From contig NZ_CP045699.1 of NCBI RefSeq assembly GCF_009601765.2, positions 1,364,001 to 1,428,000 of the forward strand: a DNA stretch of 64,000 bases, in the 5' to 3' direction. The first letter of the stretch is position 1; each line of letters starts with the position of its first letter. The stretch is from Vibrio algicola. GTDB taxonomy: Bacteria > Pseudomonadota > Gammaproteobacteria > Enterobacterales > Vibrionaceae. The notes beneath the pieces are model-generated. The model was given only the letters and a program-made list of their open reading frames with translations, was not told the DNA's origin and made no database searches. Of the stretch, positions 29,802 through 39,349 are shown piece after piece. The translations under genes were made by a program, and so were the position numbers.

Positions 29802-29846
29802 AATTATGAAATTTTCTTTCTAAAATCGTGAGAAAATTTCATAATT
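29802..29846. repeat. 16-bp perfect inverted repeat upstream of hexR
   Basis: AATTATGAAATTTTCT at 29802-29817 is repeated in reverse complement at 29831-29846, with a 13-nt loop. It lies 66 bp after panP and 212 bp before hexR. No T-run follows in either direction, so its role as terminator, operator or RNA structure is open. Confidence 0.75.
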
Positions 29847-29887
29847 ATCTATTCTTTGGCTTAAATGGCTAAAAAAACATCCAAAAC

Positions 29888-29902
29888 TGTAATTTAATTT
29901 GA
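29888..29902 (+). promoter_or_regulatory. possible HexR operator upstream of hexR
   Basis: TGTAATTTAATTTGA matches the palindromic HexR motif reported for related bacteria (TGTAATTAAATTACA) at 12 of 15 positions. The left half is intact and the right half degraded. This would fit autoregulation; it is a suggestion only. Confidence 0.35.
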
Positions 29903-30058
29903 ACTTTGTCATATTTTGGTAAGAAAGATAACCTCAATACGACAAATTACCGCTATTGCATGGGTATACTGATACTACTTTGGATGCCATTCATCCAACC
30001 AGTATTATTTTCGATGTTTAAAGATCAGCATACTGGCAAATTTTATCTGAGAAGCAGT

Positions 30059-30919
30059 ATGAATACATTAGAGAAAATTCAAAAAAACCTCGATATTTTC
30101 AGTAAATCAGAGCGTAAAGTGGCTGAGGTGATCATTGAATCACCACAAACTGCGATCCATTCGAGCATTGCGACGTTAGCCAAGATTGCCGATGTAAGTG
30201 AACCAACCGTTAACCGCTTTTGTCGCCGCTTGGATACCAAAGGTTTTCCCGATTTCAAACTGCATTTAGCGCAAAGTTTGGCCAATGGCACGCCTTACGT
30301 GAACCGTAATGTCGAAGAATCTGACGGGCCTGAAGCTTATACCCATAAAATTTTCGAATCGACCATGGCGTGTCTCGATGTGGCGAAAAACAGCATCGAC
30401 CCTTTCCAAATTAACCGCGCGGTTGATTTATTAATTCAAGCCAAACGTATCTCTTTTTTTGGTCTTGGAGCATCTTCATCTGTCGCCAAAGATGCACAAA
30501 ATAAATTCATCCGTTTTAATATTCCCACTTCCTGCTTTGATGATCCTCTAATGCAGCGTATGAGCTGTATTAACTGCGCTGAAAATGATGTTGTAGTGTT
30601 AATTTCCCACACCGGCCGAACTAAAAGCCAAGTGGAAATAGCACATTTAGCCAAGGAGAACGGTGCTACTGTCATTGCTATCACTGCCAAAGCTTCACCG
30701 CTAGAACAAGTCTGTTCATTATCTATCTCTTTAGATGTACAAGAAGATACTGATGTATATATGCCAATGGCGAGTCGTATTGTACAAATGACGGTAATTG
30801 ATGTACTCGCCACAGGGTTCACATTACGTCGAGGTTCTGGTTTTAGAGATAATTTAAAACGAGTCAAAGACGCATTAAAAGCTTCACGCTATGAAAAAGC
30901 ACCTTTATTTCCGGAGTGA
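30059..30919 (+). CDS. hexR: HexR, RpiR-family regulator of sugar catabolism
   Basis: 286 residues. The N-terminal helix-turn-helix of RpiR type contains SEPTVNRFCRRLDTKGFPDFKLHLAQSLA near 45-73. The C-terminal SIS domain (about 125-260) binds a sugar phosphate and contains KRISFFGLGASSSVAKDA and VVVLISHTGRTKSQVE. It aligns closely with E. coli HexR. In Shewanella and Vibrio, HexR controls glycolytic and Entner-Doudoroff genes in response to 2-keto-3-deoxy-6-phosphogluconate. The ATG at 30059 (MNTLEKIQKNL) matches HexR starts; the longer upstream frame should be ignored. Confidence 0.93.
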   Translation: MNTLEKIQKNLDIFSKSERKVAEVIIESPQTAIHSSIATLAKIADVSEPTVNRFCRRLDTKGFPDFKLHLAQSLANGTPYVNRNVEESDGPEAYTHKIFESTMACLDVAKNSIDPFQINRAVDLLIQAKRISFFGLGASSSVAKDAQNKFIRFNIPTSCFDDPLMQRMSCINCAENDVVVLISHTGRTKSQVEIAHLAKENGATVIAITAKASPLEQVCSLSISLDVQEDTDVYMPMASRIVQMTVIDVLATGFTLRRGSGFRDNLKRVKDALKASRYEKAPLFPE

Positions 30920-30949
30920 TGCTATTTCAACCTAACTCAGATGCGTTTT

Positions 30950-30980
30950 TAGGATAAAAAATACTCATCGTTTTTTCCTA
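30950..30980 (+). terminator. AT-rich terminator-like hairpin after hexR
   Basis: TAGGA-AAAAA pairs with TTTTT-TCCTA around a short loop, 30 bp after hexR. T residues are inside the stem, not after it, so termination is uncertain. Confidence 0.35.
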
Positions 30981-31060
30981 TCAAAATAAAAGCCAAAACC
31001 ATCTTTAAAACCACCTTATCTTGAGGCATAGTGAACCTATTCAAGCTAAAGGAGAGAAAT

Positions 31061-31327
31061 ATGTTTGTCGTAATTTTTGGTCGTCCTGGTTGTCCGTTTT
31101 GTGTTCGAGCAAAGGATCTTGCCGATAAATTAAAAGAACAACGTGATGATTTTAATTATCGTTATGTGGATATCCATGCAGAAGGCATTTCAAAAGCGGA
31201 TTTAGAAAAAACCGTAGGTAAGCCAGTTGAAACGGTACCACAAATCTTTGTTGACCAAGATCACGTTGGTGGATTCACAGAATTTGAAGCGTATGCCAAA
31301 GCCAATCTTGGTTTATTTAGCGAATAA
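31061..31327 (+). CDS. grxA: glutaredoxin 1
   Basis: 88 residues. The redox-active site is CPFC at 11-14, where E. coli GrxA has CPYC. VETVPQIFVDQDHVGG near 57-72, with the cis-proline, and the sequence VRAKDLADKL match GrxA closely. It is reduced by glutathione and serves ribonucleotide reductase and other disulphide substrates. AAGGAGA lies five bases before the ATG at 31061; a GTG ten codons upstream is not needed. It lies next to ybjL, near which grxA is also found in E. coli. Confidence 0.95.
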   Translation: MFVVIFGRPGCPFCVRAKDLADKLKEQRDDFNYRYVDIHAEGISKADLEKTVGKPVETVPQIFVDQDHVGGFTEFEAYAKANLGLFSE

Positions 31328-31393
31328 ACGGATAGCGATTTTAATCGGCTAATATCAAGTGCCTATTAATCGTGTTTATAGCTTATAAGTTAC

Positions 31394-31421
31394 AAAGCTC
31401 ACTCTTTTAGTGGGCTTTTTT
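31394..31421 (+). terminator. intrinsic terminator of grxA
   Basis: AAAGCTCACT pairs with AGTGGGCTTT (one G-T pair), loop CTTTT, then TTTT. The rest of the 31328-31698 gap contains a 12-bp palindrome, GATCAATTGATC, at 31592-31603. Confidence 0.75.
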
Positions 31422-31698
31422 ATTGCATTTTCATCGCTGGCAGTAACACAAGATTCACAAACAAAAATTAAATGGCAAAAATCCATGTTAGCTCTTATTT
31501 AATCACACTTTATCCTATACACTTCTCCTGTTGCTTATTGATGGTCTTCTCATTGGTTAAACTTACTTAAGAAAGATTTGTCCCTGTTAACGATCAATTG
31601 ATCAGCACAATTAACTTTTTGTTTTACCTAATACCAGTACGCTAAGCCGATGATCCGATCTTTAGTCTTATTGGTATACTATTCTTTCGAGATAAATT

Positions 31699-33381
31699 GT
31701 GAACATAGATGTCGCGTCATTGTTAGAACATAACTCCATCCTGCTTCTTTTTGTGGTGCTCGCGATTGGCCTTGCCATTGGCAAAATTCGTATCGCTCAA
31801 TTCCAACTTGGTAACTCAATTGGCGTGTTGGTAACAGCGTTAATCATGGGCCACCTTGGCTTCCACTTTAGTGCTGAAGCACTCACCATTGGCTTTATGT
31901 TCTTTATTTACTGTGTGGGGATTGAAGCTGGACCCAACTTCTTCGGCATCTTCCTACGCGATGGTAAGCATTATTTTTTCTTAAGCTTAGTAGTTTTGAG
32001 TACCGCTTTATTGCTTACCTATGGTCTCGGTCATGTTCTTGGCTTAGATTTTGGCCTCTCTGCCGGTATTATGGCAGGCTCAATGACCGCAACCCCTATT
32101 TTAGTGGGCGCGCAAGATGCATTAAATTCTGGTTTAGGTACCATTCCGACCGGTTCTCAATTATCCACAACCTTAGATAACCTTTCAGTTGGTTATGCTT
32201 TGTCGTATTTAATTGGCTTGATCAGTATGATCTTATTCGCCAAATTATTGCCTAAATTACAAACAGAAAATTTAAGCGATTCCGCCCAACGTATTGCGCA
32301 AGAACGTGGTTTAGGTGGTGCGGGTCAACGTAAAGTCTATTTGCCGATTATTCGCGCATACCGTGTCGGGCAAGAACTGATTGATTGGACTGGTGGTAAA
32401 AATCTGCGTGAATTGGGCATTTATCGTCAAACCGGTTGCTATATTGAAAGGATTCGCCGTAATGGTATTCTTGCCCACCCTGATGGTGATGCCATTTTAC
32501 AACCCGGTGATGAAATCGCTTTAGTAGGTTATCCCGACAGTCATGCTCGCTTAGATCCTAGCTTTCGTAACGGTAAAGAAGTGTTTGATCGTAATCTACT
32601 CGATTTACGCATTGCTGAAGAAGAAATCGTAGTCAAAAGCGACAGTATTGCCGGTAAAAAATTATCCGATTTAAATATTGCGGAATATGGTTGCTTCTTA
32701 AGCCGTGTGGTTCGTGCGCAAATCGAAATGCCAATGGATCTAAATATCGTATTAGCCAAAGGCGACATTTTACAAGTCAGTGGTGAAAAAAGCCGCGTAC
32801 TCGGTTTAGCCGAACGTATTGGCTTTATCTCGGTTCACAGTCAAATTGCCGATCTACTCACTTTCTGCTGTTTCTTTATCATTGGCTTATTATTTGGCTT
32901 AATCACCATGACTTTTGGCCAAGTAACTTTTGGCTTAGGTAACGCGGTCGGTTTGTTAATTTCCGGCATCATGCTTGGCTTTTTACGTGCTAACCACCCC
33001 ACATTTGGCTATGTACCACAAGGTGCTCTGAATATGGTCAAAGATCTCGGCTTAATGGTCTTTATGGTCGGGATTGGCTTAAGCGCGGGTAGTAATATGC
33101 TTGAATATATTGATAAATTTGGTATCCAATTACTTGGGTTTGGTTTTATTGTCAGTGTGGTTCCGGTTATTTGTGCTTACCTATTTGGTGCTTACATTTT
33201 GAAAATGAACCGCGCACTATTGTTTGGTGCCATCATCGGCGCTCGCACCTGTGCTCCGGCAATGGATATTGTGAATGACTATGCTAAATCAACGATTCCA
33301 GCTTTAGGTTACGCTGGTACTTACGCGATTGCCAATATATTAATGACACTAGCTGGAACACTGTTAATCATATTAAGCTAA
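31699..33381 (+). CDS. ybjL: YbjL-type transporter (aspartate:alanine exchanger family)
   Basis: 560 residues, nearly the 561 of E. coli YbjL. Two membrane halves (about 10-185 and 385-560) flank two RCK_C (TrkA-C) domains in the centre, for example [16 protein letters not shown] and [14 protein letters not shown]. Each half carries the family motif: [15 protein letters not shown] near 126 and [16 protein letters not shown] near 512. The substrate is not known. The start codon is GTG at 31699 ([10 protein letters not shown]) with GAG upstream. Confidence 0.88.
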   Translation: MNIDVASLLEHNSILLLFVVLAIGLAIGKIRIAQFQLGNSIGVLVTALIMGHLGFHFSAEALTIGFMFFIYCVGIEAGPNFFGIFLRDGKHYFFLSLVVLSTALLLTYGLGHVLGLDFGLSAGIMAGSMTATPILVGAQDALNSGLGTIPTGSQLSTTLDNLSVGYALSYLIGLISMILFAKLLPKLQTENLSDSAQRIAQERGLGGAGQRKVYLPIIRAYRVGQELIDWTGGKNLRELGIYRQTGCYIERIRRNGILAHPDGDAILQPGDEIALVGYPDSHARLDPSFRNGKEVFDRNLLDLRIAEEEIVVKSDSIAGKKLSDLNIAEYGCFLSRVVRAQIEMPMDLNIVLAKGDILQVSGEKSRVLGLAERIGFISVHSQIADLLTFCCFFIIGLLFGLITMTFGQVTFGLGNAVGLLISGIMLGFLRANHPTFGYVPQGALNMVKDLGLMVFMVGIGLSAGSNMLEYIDKFGIQLLGFGFIVSVVPVICAYLFGAYILKMNRALLFGAIIGARTCAPAMDIVNDYAKSTIPALGYAGTYAIANILMTLAGTLLIILS

Positions 33382-33531
33382 TCAGTTGTTTTTACTGGCC
33401 ACTTCCCATCAACAATACATTCAATCAATAATATCGACCTCTTGTATATTATTGATTGAATTATTTATTAATTTAAACGCCTTCCTTATTAATAAACCCA
33501 CTACATTACATAATATTTACATACTAAAAGG

Positions 33532-34585
33532 GGCTTTGTTGCGTAATTCGATGGAACTAAATGTGAAACTGACGATCAGATCGTTTACTCCCCACTAAAC
33601 CATCGATATTCATGCCAAAACCTCGTAATAAGACCAAAAACTGGAAGTTATATAATCAATCACTGATTAAACGTGGTTCACTGACTTTCTGGATTGATGA
33701 AGAAGCTATCCAAGAATGGAAAGAAGCTAAACAAGGGCTGCGTGGTAGACCTCGTATTTTCAGTGATTTAGCAATAACAACAGCGCTTATGGTAAAACGT
33801 ATATTTTCAATGCCCTTAAGGGCATTGCAGGGATTTATTGATTCTGTATTTCAACTTGCTAATGTCCCGCTCACTTGCCCTCATTATTCTTGTATTAGTC
33901 GTAGGGCTAAAGAGGTTGAAGCCTCATTCAAAACGAAAGCTCGTGGCACGATACAACACTTAGCCATTGATTCTACTGGCCTCAAGGTTTACGGCGAGGG
34001 TGAATGGAAAGTCAGGAAACATGGAACTGATGGGAAGCGCCGGATCTGGCGTAAGTTACATATAGGTGTTGATGTCGTTACTCATGAAATTATTGCGGCA
34101 GAACTCACTTTCTCGAATGTCAGTGACGGAGACGTTCTACCTAATTTACTAAAGCAAACACGTCGAAAGATCTTAAAAGTATCAGGCGATGGTGCTTACG
34201 ATACTCGACAATGCTATGAAGCCATTCGTATCAAAAAAGCCAACCCACTTGTGCCTCCAAGACTTGGTGCAGTCTTTTGGGAAAAGGGACATCCACGAAA
34301 TTTATCCGTCGGGTTTCAACAGTTTTATGGTTCTAATAAGCAGTGGAAAACACGGTTTGGGTATCATAAAAGGTCAATTTCAGAAACGGCAATGCATCGA
34401 GTGAAAAAGCTATTGGGCGGAACACTCAGCTTAAGAAATTATAATGCCCAAGTTGGGGAAGCTTACGCAATGATCAAAGCTTTAAATAAACTAACAGGGC
34501 TAGGTATGCCTAAAACTTACCGAATTGATTGAAATAATACCATTCTAGTGTTGTCACCTCTAAATTTGAATTACGCAACAAAGCC
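33532..34585 (+). mobile_element. complete IS5-family (IS903-like) insertion sequence, copy 1
   Basis: 1054 bp bounded by perfect 18-bp inverted repeats GGCTTTGTTGCGTAATTC at 33532-33549 and, inverted, 34568-34585. The ends closely resemble those of IS903 (GGCTTTGTTG...). The flanking 9-mers are actaaaagg and ggtataggt. They are not direct repeats, although this group normally makes a 9-bp target duplication. It sits between ybjL and the fabV terminator and appears to break no gene. Confidence 0.92.
33612..34532 (+). CDS. IS5-family (IS903 group) DDE transposase
   Basis: 306 residues, uninterrupted. The catalytic triad fits D in HLAIDSTGLK near 120, D in VSGDGAYDTRQ near 194, and E in YHKRSISETAMHRVKKLLG near 260; the last block is the Y-(2)-R-(3)-E-(6)-K signature. 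It is probably active. A defective copy of the same element at the right end of the window lacks the region between the first two catalytic residues, so this copy could supply transposase in trans. Confidence 0.93.
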   Translation: MPKPRNKTKNWKLYNQSLIKRGSLTFWIDEEAIQEWKEAKQGLRGRPRIFSDLAITTALMVKRIFSMPLRALQGFIDSVFQLANVPLTCPHYSCISRRAKEVEASFKTKARGTIQHLAIDSTGLKVYGEGEWKVRKHGTDGKRRIWRKLHIGVDVVTHEIIAAELTFSNVSDGDVLPNLLKQTRRKILKVSGDGAYDTRQCYEAIRIKKANPLVPPRLGAVFWEKGHPRNLSVGFQQFYGSNKQWKTRFGYHKRSISETAMHRVKKLLGGTLSLRNYNAQVGEAYAMIKALNKLTGLGMPKTYRID

Positions 34586-34595
34586 GGTATAGGTA

Positions 34596-34622
34596 ATAAA
34601 AAGGCGCCCATAATGAGCGCCT
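34596..34622 (-). terminator. terminator of fabV
   Basis: Read leftward, AGGCGC and GCGCCT form a 6-bp stem with a 9-nt loop followed by TTTTTATT. Its far edge is about 10 bp from the IS end, so the insertion left it intact. Confidence 0.75.
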
Positions 34623-34651
34623 GTGGTCTATTGATTATGATTAGCAATCAA

Positions 34652-35854
34652 TTAGATATCTTGTACATCAAAGTTAATCTCAGTTGCCACATCAGCGTCG
34701 TAATCCACGCCTTCAACACCGAAACCAAACAGTTTTAAGAATTCTTCTTTATATTCAACGTAATCGGTCAACTCTTTTAAGTTTTCACTGGTCACTTGTG
34801 GCCATAGATCGCGGCAATGTTGTTGAATATCTTCACGCAGTTCCCAGTCATCTAAGCGTAGACGGTTTTTATCATCGACTGCTGGTACTGAGCCATCTTG
34901 TTGATAAAGACGTTGGGTAAACATGCGATGAATTTGTTGCATACAACCTTCATGTACACCTTCTGCGCGCATTTTCTTAAATACCATCGCAATGTAAAGT
35001 GGCATAACCGGAATAGCAGAACTTGCTTGAGTGACAACACTTTTAAGCACGGCAACATTGGCTGTGCCGTTTAAGTTGGCAAGTTTCTCGTTTAGTGCGG
35101 TGGCTGCGCGGTCTAGATCCATTTTCGCTTTGCCTAACGCACCATCCCAGTAGATTGGCCAGGTTAACTCCGTACCAATGTAACTGTATGCAACGGTTTT
35201 ACAGCCTTGCGCAAGAACACCGGCATCAGACAGCGCTGACATCCATAATTCCCAATCTTGACCGCCCATTACGGTCACAGTATCGTCGATCTCTTGTTGA
35301 GTTGCCGGTTCAACACTGGCTTCGATGATAATATCTTTGTTGGTATCAACCGCAGTGGCAGTATAAGTATTGCCAATTGGTTTTAGTGATGAACGAATTA
35401 CTTCGCCCGTGTCTGGCATTTTGCGTACTGGTGAGGCAAGTGAATACACCACCATATCAATCTGACCCAGATCAGCTTTGATTAAATCAATGGTTTTTTG
35501 TTTTGCTTCATTAGAGAAAGCATCGCCATTTAAGCTTTTTGAATACAAGCCTTCTTGTTTGGCTAGCTTGTCAAAAGCGGCAGTATTATACCAGCCCGCT
35601 GTACCAGGTTTTTTTTCTGTTCCGGCTTTTTCAAAGAACACACCAATGGTCGATGCACCACCACCGAACGCCGCAGCAATACGGGAAGACAAGCCGTAAC
35701 CACTTGAAGAACCAACAACCAATACACGTTTTGGTGCATTTGCAATTGGACCTTGAGCTTTAGTGTATTCAATTTGTTCTTTTACATTTGCTTCACAACC
35801 AACAGGATGAGTGGTTGTACAGATAAATCCGCGAATTCTTGGTTTGATGATCAT
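34652..35854 (-). CDS. fabV: trans-2-enoyl-ACP/CoA reductase FabV
   Basis: NADH-dependent enoyl reductase, the last step of fatty-acid elongation; the FabV type was first described in V. cholerae and is insensitive to triclosan. 400 residues, the usual length. NADH-binding [22 protein letters not shown] is near 45-66. The active-site Tyr-X8-Lys is in [11 protein letters not shown] near 235-245, and the N-terminus [20 protein letters not shown] is diagnostic. The psrA-fadE-fabV cluster matches V. cholerae as I recall it. A single unit upstream of the IS, with its own terminator. Confidence 0.95.
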   Translation of the reverse strand: MIIKPRIRGFICTTTHPVGCEANVKEQIEYTKAQGPIANAPKRVLVVGSSSGYGLSSRIAAAFGGGASTIGVFFEKAGTEKKPGTAGWYNTAAFDKLAKQEGLYSKSLNGDAFSNEAKQKTIDLIKADLGQIDMVVYSLASPVRKMPDTGEVIRSSLKPIGNTYTATAVDTNKDIIIEASVEPATQQEIDDTVTVMGGQDWELWMSALSDAGVLAQGCKTVAYSYIGTELTWPIYWDGALGKAKMDLDRAATALNEKLANLNGTANVAVLKSVVTQASSAIPVMPLYIAMVFKKMRAEGVHEGCMQQIHRMFTQRLYQQDGSVPAVDDKNRLRLDDWELREDIQQHCRDLWPQVTSENLKELTDYVEYKEEFLKLFGFGVEGVDYDADVATEINFDVQDI

Positions 35855-35992
35855 ATTGAGCTTCCTTTTAAAAACCCCTGTAGAATAAAAGTTTATCTCG
35901 GCTTTCGCACCCTATTTCTGTTTTTTTGCCACAAATAGCACTGTGGTTAGACCTGTTTTGCGCTTTTTTCTTTCTTCATACCTATTTAGATA

Positions 35993-36044
35993 TAAAAAAA
36001 CCCTCGATTGAGCTTAGCGTATTTAGCTTAGCCTACCTCAAGGG
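35993..36044 (-). terminator. terminator of fadE
   Basis: Read leftward, ACCCTTGAG pairs with CTCA-AGGGT (a 4-nt bulge) around a loop containing two direct copies of GCTAAGC, then TTTTTTTAT. Confidence 0.6.
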
Positions 36045-36094
36045 TCCGTCCATTTTCTTACTATCTCTCGCTAATACTGCTTATTTTTTATTGA

Positions 36095-38389
36095 TTAAGC
36101 AGCACTATCAAGCTTTTTTGCGCGTTTACCTGCAGGCTGACTATGGGTGCGGATCTCACTCATATCATGACTAAAGTGATCAACCTGAATCGAACGGTAG
36201 CGCAGTTCATCGGCGGCTAAGATTTCTTTGACTTCACTCTGCGTCAAAATCTTTTGCTCTAGTGCCAGCTCTAACCGATCTTTTAGCAAACCCGCTTTCG
36301 GCAATTTCCCTTCTTTCACAGCGGTGATCATTTTACGTTCTAGGTGGCGAATATCGTACATCGCAATAAAGGCACGTTCAATGAGTCCAACGCTGTCGTT
36401 TTCATCTTCACCAATAAAACAAAGTTTGGTTAAGCGATCACGGTCTACCCCTGGCGTCATCATACTATTTGCCACATTGTTTTTTTGCTTATCACTAGGC
36501 GCTTTAAAACGATTGCCTAATGGGAATACCAACAGTTTCAGCACATTGGCTGCCACTCGGCTTGGCAGGTTATCGTATGCTTCTTCCAGTGCCTTAGACG
36601 CTTGGCTTAAACAATGAGTCATGGCGTAATGAACATAGTCTAAATCGGCTTGCTGACGACCTTCATCTTCAAAACGTTTTAGAACTGCAGAGCCTAAATA
36701 TAAGTAGCTGAGCGTGTCACCTAAACGCGCCGAAATCATCTCTTTACGTTTAAGTTCACCGCCAAGTGTCAACATTGCAAAATCGGTGGTTACTGCCAAT
36801 GCTTTACTCAAACGGGTCATGTGTTGGTAATAACGTTTGGTTTCACCTGAGCTTTGAGATTTAGCCAAACGCGAACCGGTCAATGCCATAGTGAGCGCAC
36901 CTACACTGTTTTTGATCGCATAACTCATGTGCTTAAACAGTAAACCATCAAACTCTTTTGCCCCAGCCGCTTCATCAGGGTTTGCCGCCGCTTCCATTTC
37001 TGGCAATACGAATGGATGGCAACGAGTCGCACCTTGACCAAAGATCATGAGGTTACGGGTTAAAATATTGGCCCCTTCGACTGTGATCGCAACGGGCACG
37101 CCATAGTAATGATGCGCAAGATAGTTCATCGGTCCCGTTTGGATCGCACGGCCAGAGTGAATATCCATAGAATCATTTAAAATAGTCCGCGCCATTTCTG
37201 TCATGTGATATTTGGCAATTGCGGTCACAATGCCAGGTTTTTCGCCCATATCTAATGAAGTGGTGGTTAAAGTGCGCGAGGCTTCTAACATATAAGTCAT
37301 GCCGCCAATTCGCGCCATAGCATCAGCCACGCCTTCAAATTTACCAATCGACATACCAAATTGTTTACGCACATAAGAATACGCACCCGTTGTTCGGCTG
37401 GTTAAATGCCCAATCGCTGTACCTAATGCAGGTAACGAAATACCGCGCCCTGCCGATAAACATTCCACCAACATACGCCAACCTTTACCGGCATAATCTG
37501 CACCGCCAATCAACCAGTCCATCGGAATGAAGATATCTTCACCACGGGTTGGACCGTTCATAAAGGCCAAACCAAGTGGATCGTGACGCTCACCAATCTC
37601 TACCCCTTCGTGATCGGCTGGGATCAAAGCACAAGTAATACCAAGCTGCTCTTTATCGCCGAGTAAATGATCGGGATCGTCAAGTTTAAAAGCTAAACCG
37701 AGTACAGTGGCAACGGGTGCTAATGTGATATAGCGCTTGTTCCAGCTTAAACGAATACCAAGTACTTCTTGCCCTTCATGCATGCCCATGCACACTACGC
37801 CTTTATCTGGAATGCCACCAGCATCTGAACCCGCTTCAGGCCCTGTTAATGCAAAACATGGAATGTCGGTGCCATCGGCTAAACGAGGCAACCAGTAATC
37901 TTTTTGCTCTTGAGTACCATAATGTGAAAGCAGCTCACCTGGGCCTAATGAGTTCGGTACCATGATCGCCACCGCCGCACTGATACTACGGCTGGCAATT
38001 TTAGTCACTATGGTTGAGTTGGCGTGAGCTGAGAAACTTTTACCGCCATATTCTTTACCAATGATCAACGCGAAGAACTTTTCTTTACGAATGTAATCCC
38101 ATACTTCTTTTGGCATATCACGATCTTGCTGCACGATTTTATAGTCATCCAACATGTTAAGTAGAGTCTCAACTTCATTATCAATAAATGACTGCTCTTC
38201 ACCAGTTAATTGTGGTTTCGGATAATTATGCAGCGTCTGCCAATCTGGCGATCCTGAGAAAAGCTCCCCATCCCACCACACACTACCGGCTTCCATCGCT
38301 TCACGCTCAGTATTGGATAGTGGTGGTAATACTTTTTTAAACCATTTAAACGCTGGTTCGCTAATCCATTTTTGTCGTAAACCGCTCAT
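36095..38389 (-). CDS. fadE: acyl-CoA dehydrogenase FadE
   Basis: First step of fatty-acid beta-oxidation. 764 residues, against 814 in E. coli FadE; the hydrophobic N-terminal segment of about 50 residues is missing here. The protein begins directly with SGLRQKWISEPAFKWFKKVLPPLS. The acyl-CoA dehydrogenase core is clear: CFALTGPEAGSDAGGIPDKG near 180-200, QFGMSIGKFEGVADAMARIGG near 345, and GRAIQTGPMNYLAHHYYGVPVAITVEGANILTRN (GxNI/GPN segment) near 412-445. It is followed by fabV and preceded by its likely regulator psrA on the same strand. Confidence 0.93.
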   Translation of the reverse strand: MSGLRQKWISEPAFKWFKKVLPPLSNTEREAMEAGSVWWDGELFSGSPDWQTLHNYPKPQLTGEEQSFIDNEVETLLNMLDDYKIVQQDRDMPKEVWDYIRKEKFFALIIGKEYGGKSFSAHANSTIVTKIASRSISAAVAIMVPNSLGPGELLSHYGTQEQKDYWLPRLADGTDIPCFALTGPEAGSDAGGIPDKGVVCMGMHEGQEVLGIRLSWNKRYITLAPVATVLGLAFKLDDPDHLLGDKEQLGITCALIPADHEGVEIGERHDPLGLAFMNGPTRGEDIFIPMDWLIGGADYAGKGWRMLVECLSAGRGISLPALGTAIGHLTSRTTGAYSYVRKQFGMSIGKFEGVADAMARIGGMTYMLEASRTLTTTSLDMGEKPGIVTAIAKYHMTEMARTILNDSMDIHSGRAIQTGPMNYLAHHYYGVPVAITVEGANILTRNLMIFGQGATRCHPFVLPEMEAAANPDEAAGAKEFDGLLFKHMSYAIKNSVGALTMALTGSRLAKSQSSGETKRYYQHMTRLSKALAVTTDFAMLTLGGELKRKEMISARLGDTLSYLYLGSAVLKRFEDEGRQQADLDYVHYAMTHCLSQASKALEEAYDNLPSRVAANVLKLLVFPLGNRFKAPSDKQKNNVANSMMTPGVDRDRLTKLCFIGEDENDSVGLIERAFIAMYDIRHLERKMITAVKEGKLPKAGLLKDRLELALEQKILTQSEVKEILAADELRYRSIQVDHFSHDMSEIRTHSQPAGKRAKKLDSAA

Positions 38390-38480
38390 AATTTATTCCT
38401 TTTATCCACGAAGTTAACAGTTGATTTGTTGTATATTTTGTTTTTATTAATTTTATCTACTTGTTTTATTTATTGATTTC

Positions 38481-39110
38481 TTAACCCTCTGCGGCCACGC
38501 CAGCAGCGAGAAAAGGGATTAATTGTTGTATCACCGCATCTGAATCTACTTTTTTACCATAAGAATTAAACGCAATGCCCGCTAATGCTTTACTCGATGA
38601 CATAGTGAAAACACAAGTACCTAAGGTAAAGTGTAGTCGCCAAAACAGCATTTCTTCATCAATTCCTGGGCTAGCTTTTTTGACAGAATCGGTAAATAAA
38701 TTTAATACGCTGCTATAGCGAGTGGTAATAAACCAACGCAAGTGTCCTTGTACATCGGTATAGCCACGCCCCGTCAATAACATAAATCGACTGGCACCAT
38801 TCGGTCGCACCTTATCTAATGACATCAACGGTGCGCTCAAGGTATTAAAAACCGCTCTCATATTGTAACCGTCTGTTTGATTCAATATGTGCAATGATTT
38901 TTCAAGCTCCGGCATAAACGCTTCTAAGTAGCGATTCAATACTGCCCGCACTAAAGTTTTCTTATCACCAAAATGATAGTTCACCGATGCAAGATTAACG
39001 CCAGCTTTGGTGGTGATGGTGCGTAGTGAAGTATCATTAAAACCATGCTCGGCAAATAACGCTTCCGCCACATCCATGATTTTTGCTTTAGTGGTATTTT
39101 TAGGGCTCAT
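38481..39110 (-). CDS. psrA: TetR-family fatty-acid regulator PsrA
   Basis: 209 residues. The N-terminal TetR helix-turn-helix reads ALFAEHGFNDTSLRTITTKAGVNLASVNYHFGDKKTLVRAVL near 15-55, with the tight NYHFG. The C-terminal ligand domain contains WRLHFTLGTCVF. In Pseudomonas and Shewanella, PsrA senses long-chain acyl groups and controls beta-oxidation genes; gene order with fadE supports this. I use the ATG at 39110 (GAGAG upstream), not the TTG four codons earlier. A PsrA-type operator sits 60 bp upstream, suggesting autoregulation. Confidence 0.85.
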   Translation of the reverse strand: MSPKNTTKAKIMDVAEALFAEHGFNDTSLRTITTKAGVNLASVNYHFGDKKTLVRAVLNRYLEAFMPELEKSLHILNQTDGYNMRAVFNTLSAPLMSLDKVRPNGASRFMLLTGRGYTDVQGHLRWFITTRYSSVLNLFTDSVKKASPGIDEEMLFWRLHFTLGTCVFTMSSSKALAGIAFNSYGKKVDSDAVIQQLIPFLAAGVAAEG

Positions 39111-39169
39111 TGTCGCTCTCAATTCTCTCGTTGTTCATTTTATCTCATACAGTAAATCAATCACTCGTA

Positions 39170-39186
39170 TTAAACATCTGTTTGAA
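39170..39186 (-). promoter_or_regulatory. PsrA-type operator upstream of psrA
   Basis: TTAAACATCTGTTTGAA has the palindromic core AAAC-N4-GTTT reported for PsrA sites, extended to TTAAAC/GTTTGAA. It lies 60 bp before the psrA start codon. Confidence 0.65.
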
Positions 39187-39349
39187 TCTTAGGCGGGATG
39201 ATAATTAGAAACAAGCTTTGAGATCACAAATGCAACAAACTGGTAATATTAAATCAAACAGAACTAAATTATATTTGCAAGATCAATACGTTAAAATTTA
39301 TTGTGGATTTTGTAAAAAGAAATGGAACTGAATGATAAATCTTCAGTCC

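Larger units (their letters stand above)
29736..30058. other. panP-hexR intergenic region
   Basis: Holds a long perfect inverted repeat and a HexR-like site, listed separately. An open frame in phase with hexR continues upstream through 29906-30058, but its 51 codons have no counterpart in HexR proteins. Confidence 0.5.

Noticed and set aside
29906..30058. N-terminal extension of HexR
   Set aside because: The 51 extra codons have no counterpart in HexR proteins; the ATG at 30059 fits the family start and has an SD-like GAGAAG.
33386..33598. 70-codon frame spanning the left end of IS copy 1
   Set aside because: It runs from the ybjL 3' flank into the IS terminal repeat and has no SD or recognisable sequence.
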